Shown: piece after piece, positions 53,326 through 62,839 of the stretch | How positions within the stretch are numbered: the stretch's first letter is position 1 | How the letters are laid out: each line of letters begins with the position of its first letter | Notes under the pieces: model-generated | Database searches by the model: none | What the model saw: the letters and a program-made list of their open reading frames with translations, nothing else | What the model was told of the DNA's origin: nothing | Position numbers and translations under genes: made by a program | DNA from: Bacteroides ovatus | GTDB taxonomy: Bacteria > Bacteroidota > Bacteroidia > Bacteroidales > Bacteroidaceae | Length of the DNA stretch: 64,000 bases | Reading direction: 5' to 3' | Assembly (NCBI RefSeq): GCF_001314995.1 | Contig: NZ_CP012938.1 | Span: 1,488,001 to 1,552,000, forward strand

Positions 53326-56300
53326 ATGCTACAAATTTATAAATTTATAGTAGACAAGAAGACAAAGGGAAGAAGTTTTATGCTTTTTTTCTGTTTGATG
53401 CTCGCCACAACAGTTTCCCTTGCACAAAATGGCGCTAAAGTCACTATTAAAAAGAATAGTATATCTGTGATTGAAGCACTAAAAGAAGTTGAAAGACAAT
53501 CCGGCATGTCCGTAGGCTACAACGATTCCCAACTGAAAAACAAACCGGCCATCACCCTCAATATAGAGGCGGCTTCGTTGGAAAATGCGCTCGCTCAAAT
53601 TCTCAAAGGTACAGGTTTCACCTATCAACTGAAAGAGAAATATATCATGATTATTCCGGAACAAAAGAAAGAAAGCAACCCGACCAAAAAGATCACCGGT
53701 AAGGTAGTTGATGAAAACAACGATCCCTTGATCGGAGTGAACATCAAAGTGGAAGGCACTGCCGCCGGATCTATCACAGACATCGACGGGAACTTCCTGA
53801 TCAAAGCTTCCACCGGAAATACACTGACATTTACTTATATCGGTTATACTTCAGGAAGCATTAAAGTCACCAACCAGAATAATTACCGCATTCAACTGAC
53901 AGCCGATACGCAACAGCTATCGGAAGTTGTAGTAACTGCTCTCGGCATCAAACGCGAGCAAAAAGCATTGAGCTACAACGTCCAGCAAATCGGAGCAGAC
54001 AAGATGCCGGAAATAAAAGACGCCAACTTTATCAACAGTTTGAGCGGAAAGGCTGCCGGCGTTGTCATTAATGCTTCTTCTTCCGGTGTGGGAGGTGCCA
54101 GTAAAGTGGTGATGCGTGGTACAAAGTCTATCGAGCAGAGCAGTAATGCGCTATACGTCATTGACGGTATTCCGATGTATAACTTCGGCGGTGGAGGCGG
54201 TACTGAATTTGACTCCAAAGGTGCTACGGAAGCCATTGCGGATATTAATCCCGACGATATTGAAAGCATCTCTTTCCTGACAGGTGCGGCAGCAGCCGCA
54301 ATGTATGGCAGCAACGCTGCCAACGGCGCTATTGTAGTGACTACCAAGCGGGGACAGATAGGAAAACTGTCGGCTACTTTCTCAAGCAGCATGGAATTTA
54401 TGAACCCATTTGTATTGCCCAAGTTTCAGAATCGGTATGGAACCGGTACACGGGGCGATGCGGAAGGTTCTCCCATATTAAGTTGGGGGCCTAAACTGAA
54501 TCCGGCCAACCAAACAGGATATGAACCCACCGACTTCTTTGATACGGGAGCGGCTTACAGCAACTCCATCACCCTCTCGACAGGTACGGACAAGAACCAA
54601 ACGTTCTTTTCTGCCGCAGCAGTCAATTCAGAAGGGATGATTCCGAACAATAGGTACAACCGATATAATTTCACATTTCGCAATACGACTCATTTCCTGA
54701 ATGACAAGATGAAATTGGATGTAGGAGCCAGTTATATCATACAAAATGACCGCAACATGACCAATCAGGGAGTTTATTCCAATCCATTGGTTTCGGCTTA
54801 CCTGTTTCCACGGGGCGATAACTTTTCTCTAGTAAAAGCCTTCGAACGTTATGACGAAGCACGTAAAATCAATGTGGCTTACTGGCCGCAAGGTGAAGGG
54901 GATTTGCGTATGCAGAATCCTTACTGAATTGCTTACCGGAACGTCCGCACGAATGAGAAAAAGCGTTATATGCTGAATGCCGGACTGACATACGACATTT
55001 TGGACTGGCTGAATGTATCGGCACGTATCCGCGTGGATAACACCGACAATACTTATCAGCAAAAGCTATACGCAAGTACGATCTCTACACTGACCGAAGG
55101 TAGTACCCAGGGACATTACACCATCCAAAAGGTGAACGAAACACAGACGTATGCCGACTTCATGGTGAATATCAATAAACGCATTGACGACTTCACGGTA
55201 GTAGTCAATGCCGGTACTTCATTGAGCGACAACTCCAGTGATTTACTGGGTTACGGTGGTCCGATTCGCGACACGGGAGTACCCAACGTATTCAATGTAT
55301 TTGATTTGGATAATGCCAAGAAACGGACAACACAGGAGGGTTGGGAAGAAATGACGCAGTCTATTTTTGCCAGTGCGGAAATAGGATGGAAAAGCATGCT
55401 GTACCTGACGTTGACCGGACGTAACGACTGGGCTTCCCAGTTGAAAGGCTCGAATCCTACTTCTTTCTTCTATCCATCGGTAGGTCTTTCGGCAGTAATC
55501 AGCGAAATGGTGACATTACCCAAAGCGATTGATTACCTGAAAGTACGCGGGTCATTCAGTTCTGTGGGTACCCCCTACCCGCGTTTTCTGGTACAACCGA
55601 CTTACAGCTATGACCCTACCAAACAGGACTGGAACGCCAAAACCCATTATCCTATCGGCAAACTGAAACCGGAACGTACCGACTCCTGGGAAATAGGTGT
55701 GGACGGAACTTTCTTCAAGGATTTCAAAGTCAGTGGTTCATTCTACTATGCCAATACCTATAACCAGACATTCGACCCGAAAATCACCGTGTCTTCCGGC
55801 TATTCGACTCTTTATGTGCAAACCGGTTATGTACGCAATCTCGGTGTCGAGGGGCTACTCTCTTACGGACATACATGGCGCGACTTCGGATGGAACAGTA
55901 ATTTCACTTTCTCCTGGAATAAAAACAAAATTGTGGAGTTGGTTAAGGACTATGTGCATCCCGAAACCGGAGAAATCGTCAACAAAGACCGCCTTGAACT
56001 AAAAGGACTGGGATATACCAAATTTATCCTGAAAGAAGGAGGCACACTGGGAGACCTGTACACGAATGCCGACTTCATACGTGACGATAAAGGATATATC
56101 CAGATAGACAAAAATGGGGATGTCGCCAAAACGGATAATCTACCTGACATCAAATTAGGCAGCGTATTTCCTAAAGCAAACCTGGCATGGAACAACAGCT
56201 TTTCTTACAAAGGTATTTATGCGGGATTCCAATTAAGTGCCCGCCTGGGAGGTATTGTTTATTCAGCCACACAGGCTGCTCTCGACCAATATGGCGTATC

Positions 56301-56664
56301 CGAAGCATCTGCTGCCGCCCGTGACCGTGGCGGAGTACTCGTCAACGGACGTAGCTGGGTGAACGCACAGCAGTATTACGAGATTGTAGCTACCTCAAGC
56401 GGGCTGCCGCAATATTATACGTATAGTGCCACAAATCTGCGTTTGCAGGAAGCGCACATCGGATACACCATCCCCCGCAAATGGTTGGGTAATATCTGCG
56501 ACATCAACGTCTCTGTAGTGGGACGTAACCTGTGGATGATTTATTGCAAAGCACCTTTCGACCCGGAAGCGATTGCCACAACAAGCAATTTCTATCAGGG
56601 AATCGACTACTTCATGATGCCCAGTACACGCAATTTTGGTTTTAATGTAAAGATTAACTTCTAA
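53326..56664 (+). pseudogene. SusC-like TonB transporter interrupted by an in-frame TGA
   Basis: The frame runs from ATG 53326 to TGA at 54925-54927 (codon 534), then continues in the same frame to TAA at 56662-56664. Full length would be 1112 residues. The context MQNPY-stop-IAYRN fits Trp in other SusC proteins (NPYWI), so the change is TGG to TGA. Domains: signal peptide, STN signalling domain (about 36-102), carboxypeptidase-regulatory domain (about 118-205), plug (about 210-350) and barrel. It should import an oligosaccharide with SusD. As read, only the plug and part of the barrel are made. It could be a real mutation or a sequence error. Confidence 0.88.
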
Positions 56665-56668
56665 AACT

Positions 56669-58264
56669 ATGAATACTCAAATGAAAGAATACAGAAAAGC
56701 AACCCTCCGACTGGCATACCTGCTAACGCTGATGCTATGGACGGGAAGTTGTATCGATATGGATATCAATCGTAATCCTTACGAGACAACGCAGGATGAA
56801 CTGATGCGCGAAAACCATATCATCGGCTCGTCTCTAAAGAGCATGGAAGCATTGGTGGTTCCCACACAAGAGCATCTTTATCAATTTGTGGAAGCGATGT
56901 GCGGAGGAGCCTACGGGCGTTATTTTGGAGAGACTCGTGTGGGTTGGACTGAAAAATACTCGACTTATAATCCCAAGTCGGACTGGCTGAAGGCTTCGTT
57001 CTCCGATCCTATCTCGGAAATGTATCCTTCCTACCGGGATATTATCAACCGTACCAATGACCCCGTCGCACTGGCATTCGCCAAGATTCTGCGAGTCGCT
57101 ATCATGCACCGGTCTACGGATATGTTCGGGCCGATTCCCTATACCAAAGTATTGGGAGATAAAACGGAAGGTGACGGCCTTAGTGCTCCTTATGACTCTC
57201 AAGAGGAGGTTTATGTGGCTATGTTCAAGGAATTGGAAGAAGCAGATGAAGCTCTGAAGGAGAATCTAGGTCTAAGTGCGGAAGGATTTAAGAAACTGGA
57301 TAATCTTTATTATGGAGATGTGCGGAAATGGTATAAATACCTTCACTCGTTACAGCTTCGCATGGCCATGCGTATCGTTTATGTGAAACCGGAACTGGCC
57401 AGGGAAATAGCCGAGAAAGCCGTAGCCGCAGGTGTGATAGAGAACAATGAGGACAACGCGCAACTGCATGTGGAGGAGAATCGTTCGGCTCTCTGTTTCA
57501 ATGATTGGAAGGATTACCGGATAGCTGCGGAAATCGTTTCCTATATGCAGGGATATAACGATCCGCGTTTGGAAAAATACTTCACCCAGGGAAAGTATCA
57601 GGATGATACCGATTACTATGGGCTACGCATTGGTATTCTTCCTTCCAAAGTGACGGACGACGAGTTGATACAAACCTATTCCAACCGTTTGATGACTGCC
57701 AATGATACGTATATGTGGATGACTGCCGCCGAGGTCACGTTCCTTCGCGCCGAAGGTGCCCTGCGGGGATGGGCAATGAGCGGAGATGCCCAACAGCTAT
57801 ATGAGAAGGCGATCACCCTTTCCTTTGAGCAATGGGGCGCAAGCGGAGCAAGCGGATACTCCCAGAATAAAGCATTGGTGCCGGGGGCTTACAAAGACCC
57901 GAGAGGTACATACAGCGCCCAATCTCCGAGCAGCATCACCATTGCCTGGAACGAGGACAAGGAGAATACCCGTTTCGAAGAAAACCTGGAACGTATCATT
58001 ACTCAAAAATGGATTGCCATGTTTCCTCTGGGCATTGAAGCCTGGTGCGAACATCGCCGCACAGGGTATCCTAAATTCCTTCCGATAATGGACAACAAGG
58101 GAGTGGGAATCACTAACCTGACACTGGGAATACGACGTCTCTCCTATCCTGCTGAAGAATATCAGCTGAATGCGGAAAATATGCTCGGTGCCCTGCGAAA
58201 GCTCAATGGAGAAGATAACGGCGCTACCCGCTTATGGTGGGACTGCAATCCGAATGTAAAATAA
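56669..58264 (+). CDS. SusD-like outer-membrane lipoprotein
   Basis: A 531-residue SusD/RagB-family lipoprotein. The signal peptide ends WTGSCIDMD (lipobox Cys about 28) and the TPR-like helical body contains the usual LAFAKILRVAIMHRSTDMFGPIPY and MWMTAAEVTFLRAEGALRGW. It caps the SusC barrel and binds glycan at the surface. It starts 4 bp after the susC stop. It looks intact even though its SusC partner is interrupted. Confidence 0.95.
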   Translation: MNTQMKEYRKATLRLAYLLTLMLWTGSCIDMDINRNPYETTQDELMRENHIIGSSLKSMEALVVPTQEHLYQFVEAMCGGAYGRYFGETRVGWTEKYSTYNPKSDWLKASFSDPISEMYPSYRDIINRTNDPVALAFAKILRVAIMHRSTDMFGPIPYTKVLGDKTEGDGLSAPYDSQEEVYVAMFKELEEADEALKENLGLSAEGFKKLDNLYYGDVRKWYKYLHSLQLRMAMRIVYVKPELAREIAEKAVAAGVIENNEDNAQLHVEENRSALCFNDWKDYRIAAEIVSYMQGYNDPRLEKYFTQGKYQDDTDYYGLRIGILPSKVTDDELIQTYSNRLMTANDTYMWMTAAEVTFLRAEGALRGWAMSGDAQQLYEKAITLSFEQWGASGASGYSQNKALVPGAYKDPRGTYSAQSPSSITIAWNEDKENTRFEENLERIITQKWIAMFPLGIEAWCEHRRTGYPKFLPIMDNKGVGITNLTLGIRRLSYPAEEYQLNAENMLGALRKLNGEDNGATRLWWDCNPNVK

Positions 58265-58288
58265 TGTGGAACTTAAACCCAAGATACA

Positions 58289-59323
58289 ATGAAACTGAAT
58301 TCATTCATAAGTGTCATATTGACCGTAGCCTGCTCACTGATGTTCGTTGCCTGTAGCGACTGGACAGAACCGACACCGGTTGATTACAACCCTATATTTC
58401 CCGACGAACAAGACCCCAGCTTGCATGAAAAATACGAGCAAAGTCTGAAAGAATACAAAAACCGGAAGCATACGTTAATGTTAATACGTTTTGCCAACAA
58501 TCCGGGTACGACATTGGGCGAACAGGATTTCTTGCGTTCCTTGCCCGATAGCGTAGATTTTGTGGTGCTGACCAACGCTGATAATCTGTCCGTTTATGAT
58601 AAGGAAGACATATCCAAACTCAAACGGACTGGCACCAAATTTCTCTATTACAAGAATTTATCCGAATTCTACGACCAATGCGAAGAAACAGAAAACCTGG
58701 AAGAATTCAAAACGAAAATGAATGCGGCATTGAAAAACGGGGAGAGTGATGAATTTGACGGTTATTATGTGCAGTTTGGTCGTGCCGGAAGTATGATGCA
58801 TGTCGATTTCTTCAATGAGGTAACGACGGCTATCCGGGAAAAACTTGCCGCTATCGGCGGTCCGAAAGCTAATAATGGAAAGTTGGTTTTCTTTGATGGC
58901 ATCGTCACATTTACAGTGGATTATAGCGGAAGATACGAAGAGCCGTTCATCGATTTGGTAGACTATTTCGTGGATGGGCAAATTGTGTTGCTTGAAAGCT
59001 CACTCGAAATAAAACTGAATATGAGCCAACCTGTAGGTTTCTATGGGAAAATGCCCAAAGAGAAAGTGATAACGACAGCCACTCCTCCGACCGATGACGG
59101 TAAAACCGGTATCATCAGCCGGGAAGATTTGGATGTTATACAAACCTCGGAAGGGATGGCCTACATCATCAATCATTTCATCACAGGACTGGGTAACAAT
59201 GGTCCGCTGGCAGGAGTTTCTATCTACAATGCCAATGAAGATTATCTCGCCACCGATGGGGTGACTAACTACCGCCGTATACGTGATGCTATCCAAAAAC
59301 TGAACCCATCACCGATTAATTAA
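58289..59323 (+). CDS. GH18-fold lipoprotein without catalytic residues (probable glycan-binding protein)
   Basis: A 344-residue lipoprotein (signal ending FVACSDW). Its layout resembles the GH18 chitinase/endo-hexosaminidase barrel proteins of Bacteroides PULs. The strand-4 position of the DxxDxDxE motif reads D157-G-Y-Y-V-Q-F-G164, so the Asp before the acid and the catalytic Glu are lost (Q162 and G164). It is therefore expected to bind glycan rather than cut it. The next gene's ATG at 59323 overlaps its stop, but ATG 59338 is preferred there. The fold call is moderate. Confidence 0.72.
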   Translation: MKLNSFISVILTVACSLMFVACSDWTEPTPVDYNPIFPDEQDPSLHEKYEQSLKEYKNRKHTLMLIRFANNPGTTLGEQDFLRSLPDSVDFVVLTNADNLSVYDKEDISKLKRTGTKFLYYKNLSEFYDQCEETENLEEFKTKMNAALKNGESDEFDGYYVQFGRAGSMMHVDFFNEVTTAIREKLAAIGGPKANNGKLVFFDGIVTFTVDYSGRYEEPFIDLVDYFVDGQIVLLESSLEIKLNMSQPVGFYGKMPKEKVITTATPPTDDGKTGIISREDLDVIQTSEGMAYIINHFITGLGNNGPLAGVSIYNANEDYLATDGVTNYRRIRDAIQKLNPSPIN

Positions 59324-59337
59324 TGAAAGGAGGAACT

Positions 59338-60573
59338 ATGAAACGATATAAAATAATCATCTCTCTGGCTGCAATCATCTGCGGACTGATGATTGCCTGT
59401 GACAATACGGATTACAGCAATAAAGCACCATTCGACAACATGGTCTATATCAAGGAAGCCAGTAACAGCAATTCAGAAAGAGTGACTTTCCGAAATACGC
59501 TGAATGAACAGAAACGTGCCTTCAGCGCCAAGTTGACTTACCCGGCAGGAAAAGACATCGTAGTGAAGCTGAAAGCGGATCCCGAACTGATAAACGAATT
59601 CAATGCCCGGCACGGGACTGATTATGGAATGCTGGATAGTAAATATTATAGCCTGTCGAACAGCGAACTGATTATCAAAGCCGAAAAGAGTGAATCATTG
59701 ATTGATACGATCTATTTTAATAACCTGTTAGATCTGGAGATTGATAAAACTTATCTGGTTCCGCTCACCATCTCTGAAACGTCGGGTGGCGTTCATCTAT
59801 TGAACGGTTCGAAAACATTGTTCTATCTGGTGCGCCGTTCAAGCGCTATCACGGTAGCCGCCAACCTGAAAGACAATTATCTGGAAGTGCCTACTTTCCT
59901 CGACGAAGAGAAAAATGCCTGTCTGAAAGAATTAGGTCAGATTACCATGGAAGCACTGGTATATGTAGAGGACTTTACATACAGCGGACCAAGCAATACG
60001 GCCGGTGCATCGGATATCAGTACGATCATGGGAGTAGAACAGCATTTCTTAATGCGTATAGGTGATACAAGTTTCCCACGCCAACAGTTGCAGATGCAGG
60101 GACCGGACGGAGTCAAATTCCCCGCCGCCGACAGGGCTAAGTCACTGAATGCAATGACATGGTATCATATAGCGCTGGTGTACAACGCCAAGGAACATTT
60201 TATTGCCTATTATGTGAACGGACAACTGCAAAGTCAGGATATCTCTTATGGAAAAGGAGCTACTGTGGATATCTGTGGAACGCCGGATTGCGAATTCCAG
60301 ATAGGACGCTCTTATGAAGATGAGCTACGGCAACTCAACGGTAACATCGCAGAGATACGTATCTGGAACACTTGCCGTACGAAAGAGGAAATCTGGACGA
60401 ATATGTATAAAGTGGAAGATCCTGAAAACGAAGAAAGCCTGCTTGCTTACTGGAAATTTAATGAAGGTGAGGGAAACATTGTCAAGGACCATTCGAAACA
60501 CGGATTCGATGCAGTATCTGCCGAACCTCTTGTGTGGCCGACGGGAATCGAAATTCCACAAATCAACAAGTAA
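59338..60573 (+). CDS. DUF1735 plus LamG/concanavalin-like lipoprotein
   Basis: A 411-residue lipoprotein from ATG 59338, which follows AAAGGAGG (a strong Shine-Dalgarno); an upstream ATG at 59323 overlaps the previous stop. The lipobox is MIACDN. An N-terminal DUF1735 beta-sandwich (about 30-165) is followed by a LamG-type jelly-roll (about 180-400), with MEALVYVEDFTYS, TWYHIALVYNAKEHFIAYYVNG and LNGNIAEIRIWNTCRTKEEI. Such proteins bind host glycans at the surface in endo-glycosidase PULs. No catalytic residues are expected. Confidence 0.85.
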   Translation: MKRYKIIISLAAIICGLMIACDNTDYSNKAPFDNMVYIKEASNSNSERVTFRNTLNEQKRAFSAKLTYPAGKDIVVKLKADPELINEFNARHGTDYGMLDSKYYSLSNSELIIKAEKSESLIDTIYFNNLLDLEIDKTYLVPLTISETSGGVHLLNGSKTLFYLVRRSSAITVAANLKDNYLEVPTFLDEEKNACLKELGQITMEALVYVEDFTYSGPSNTAGASDISTIMGVEQHFLMRIGDTSFPRQQLQMQGPDGVKFPAADRAKSLNAMTWYHIALVYNAKEHFIAYYVNGQLQSQDISYGKGATVDICGTPDCEFQIGRSYEDELRQLNGNIAEIRIWNTCRTKEEIWTNMYKVEDPENEESLLAYWKFNEGEGNIVKDHSKHGFDAVSAEPLVWPTGIEIPQINK

Positions 60574-60594
60574 TCATTCACTTTAAAGATAACC

Positions 60595-62154
60595 ATGGAC
60601 ATGAAAAGAAATATAAACTTCAAAAATGTTCTCTGCATGGCTGCCATTACATTAGTAACCGGCATGCTAGGAGGCTGCGAAGATAATTCCATTGCCACTC
60701 CCGTAGGTAAATTACCTAACGAGACGGCTTTAGACAATAACTTTGGCATGCTAAAATGTGATATGACAACCAGTGACCTGGAAATCACCATGACCAATAC
60801 CAAGACTCCCGATTTTGCATTCTTCTACCAAACGGTGAAGCCGGTGGCACAGGACACCCGAATCACAATGAAAATCGACCTCGACTTAGTAGACAAATAC
60901 AATGAAGAACACGGTACGGAATACCGGAAAATGTCTACTATCAGCATTGAGGGCATCAGTAACGATGGTGCAATGACTATTAAGGCAGGAGATACAATGT
61001 CGGATACTATCATGGTACGCCTGAATCCGCTAGGCACATTGCATGATTATTCTTTGCTCCCTATTACCGTAGAACTACCGGAAGAAAGCGGAATTCGTCC
61101 GTCACGGGATAGTAATGAAATCTATTACAAGATTTATTATAAACGCTCTACTTATCCGTGGTTGAGCCCGATGAAGGCTGATATGAAAAAGTACAAGATG
61201 GTAGGGTTTATTGATGGCGAAAAAGTCAACGCCTCCATTGCCAAAGAATTTATCATGGTATTATATGATAATGAAACATTCGGTCCCGGACATTATGAGT
61301 TATGGGAAACGTCGTGGTATGCCTATTTATATGACATCATTAATGTGAATGCCGCAACACTGGGATATGCGAATGGAAAAGTGACTCTGAACCAATCAGC
61401 CAATTTCAAAAAGCAGTTAAGCAATATGTCGTCACTCTCCAGCTATGGTATAAAGCGTTGCGTCACCCTTAAAGCAGAAGGGACCGGCTTGGGATTCTGC
61501 AACCTGACAGATGAGCAGATTACAGCCTTTGTAGCGGAAGTCAAGAAGCTCGCCAACTACCGTGTAGATGGCATTAATCTCATGGACGAAGGTGCCGAAT
61601 ATGGTATAAACGGACATCCGGCTGCCAATGCGACCTCGTATCCGAAGCTCATCAAAGCACTACGGGAATCTTTAGGCAAGACCAAACTGATTACAGTTAC
61701 CATAACGGGTGATCCGGCCGGTTCACTAGCCTCCGAGGCTGCGGGTATCAGAGCAGGTGAATATATTGATTATGCCTGGACATGGGTAAATACCAAAATT
61801 ATGAATCCATGGGAGGATAGCTCGATTGAAAAACCAATAGCAGGACTGGACAAATCTCAATATGGCGGTTTCAGCACCGACGAATATACGTTCGATTATG
61901 AAAATGACGAATCGTATCCGGAAACGTTACGAGAAAAGTTATATGACAAAGGTCTTGGCAAACTTTACATAATGCGTAATATCCCTTTCTGGTCGGACGC
62001 ACTGGAAGCAACACCATATCATGCTAACATAAATGCAGGGGCAGCAGCCTTTTATAGAGTGGAAGGAGGCCATAAATATGAACCGGACATCAACTATTTG
62101 CATAATGGTAAATACAAGGATATGAAAGGGGATAAAAACTATTACGAGATGTAG
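60595..62154 (+). CDS. DUF1735-GH18 endo-glycosidase-like protein with altered catalytic motif
   Basis: A 519-residue lipoprotein (lipobox GMLGGC): DUF1735 (about 35-165) then a GH18-type barrel (about 185-500), the layout of endo-beta-N-acetylglucosaminidases such as BT3987. The motif reads D325-G-I-N-L-M-D-E332. The catalytic acid Glu332 is present, but the Asp that orients the acetamido group (expected two before the Glu) is Met330. It may therefore be weak, use the neighbouring D331, or only bind. ATG 60595 or 60601 could be the start. A terminator follows at 62238-62277. Confidence 0.8.
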   Translation: MDMKRNINFKNVLCMAAITLVTGMLGGCEDNSIATPVGKLPNETALDNNFGMLKCDMTTSDLEITMTNTKTPDFAFFYQTVKPVAQDTRITMKIDLDLVDKYNEEHGTEYRKMSTISIEGISNDGAMTIKAGDTMSDTIMVRLNPLGTLHDYSLLPITVELPEESGIRPSRDSNEIYYKIYYKRSTYPWLSPMKADMKKYKMVGFIDGEKVNASIAKEFIMVLYDNETFGPGHYELWETSWYAYLYDIINVNAATLGYANGKVTLNQSANFKKQLSNMSSLSSYGIKRCVTLKAEGTGLGFCNLTDEQITAFVAEVKKLANYRVDGINLMDEGAEYGINGHPAANATSYPKLIKALRESLGKTKLITVTITGDPAGSLASEAAGIRAGEYIDYAWTWVNTKIMNPWEDSSIEKPIAGLDKSQYGGFSTDEYTFDYENDESYPETLREKLYDKGLGKLYIMRNIPFWSDALEATPYHANINAGAAAFYRVEGGHKYEPDINYLHNGKYKDMKGDKNYYEM

Positions 62155-62237
62155 AATTATCAATTAAACAGGGGGGGAAAAACAAATCCTTTCCTTACTA
62201 ACAGGAGCTTATGCGCCTATTATCAGTAAAATAATAT

Positions 62238-62277
62238 AACCGGAATTTTAACCATCTATTTGGTTAAAGTTCCGGTT
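62238..62277 (+). terminator. Terminator of the PUL
   Basis: AACCGGAATTTTAACC (62238-62253) pairs with GGTTAAAGTTCCGGTT (62262-62277), one mismatch near the middle, 8-nt loop. Confidence 0.85.
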
Positions 62278-62839
62278 TCACTATTTCCACCAAATATCAT
62301 CAATTAAAATAATACAAAAACACAACACTTATCACCTACAAAACAACACCAAACAATAACAATACACCATTTGCCAATAACTCATCATTTATTTATTATA
62401 CCAAATCATTACTTTTACTCCGCAAAAACAAACTATATTTCAATAAAGAAAATATGTTTACTTTACCTTAGGAATTACATATGAAAAAGCATATTGTGAT
62501 ACTGATAGCCCCAAAAGATTACAGTATCAAATACAAGATACGCCCACCACCGTCAAAGAATCTCTATTTAGTATTATATATTCAGAAAAAATGATCTATT
62601 AATTATTGTCACTTGGAGGAAATAGATATTCCTTAAAGAATGATTCAAGACGTAAGGATTTAAATCTGCATACGGAACTCGCTTTCTTAATATTGACCTT
62701 CAAAGAACAAATAATTTTGAGATTAGACTGTTTGAGTTTAGTAATGCCCTAAATCACACTCGTTGTGCATTTTCTCATCCCCCCTCAACTAAAAAGGAAT
62801 AGAGGTATACAGTCCAAGTGACTTCAACAAAAAATAAAT
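62278..62839. other. Intergenic region without a convincing gene
   Basis: 562 bases of AT-rich sequence between the PUL terminator and the truncated regulator. Short open stretches exist (a 37-codon frame from ATG 62480 and a frame at about 62670-62800 with no start), but none looks like a protein. It might hold remnants of a lost gene. No clear TAnnTTTG promoter for the next gene was found. Confidence 0.5.

Noticed and set aside
53326..56664. SusC as two separate genes
   Set aside because: Both parts are in one frame with no start signal after the stop, and together they match a single SusC of normal length.
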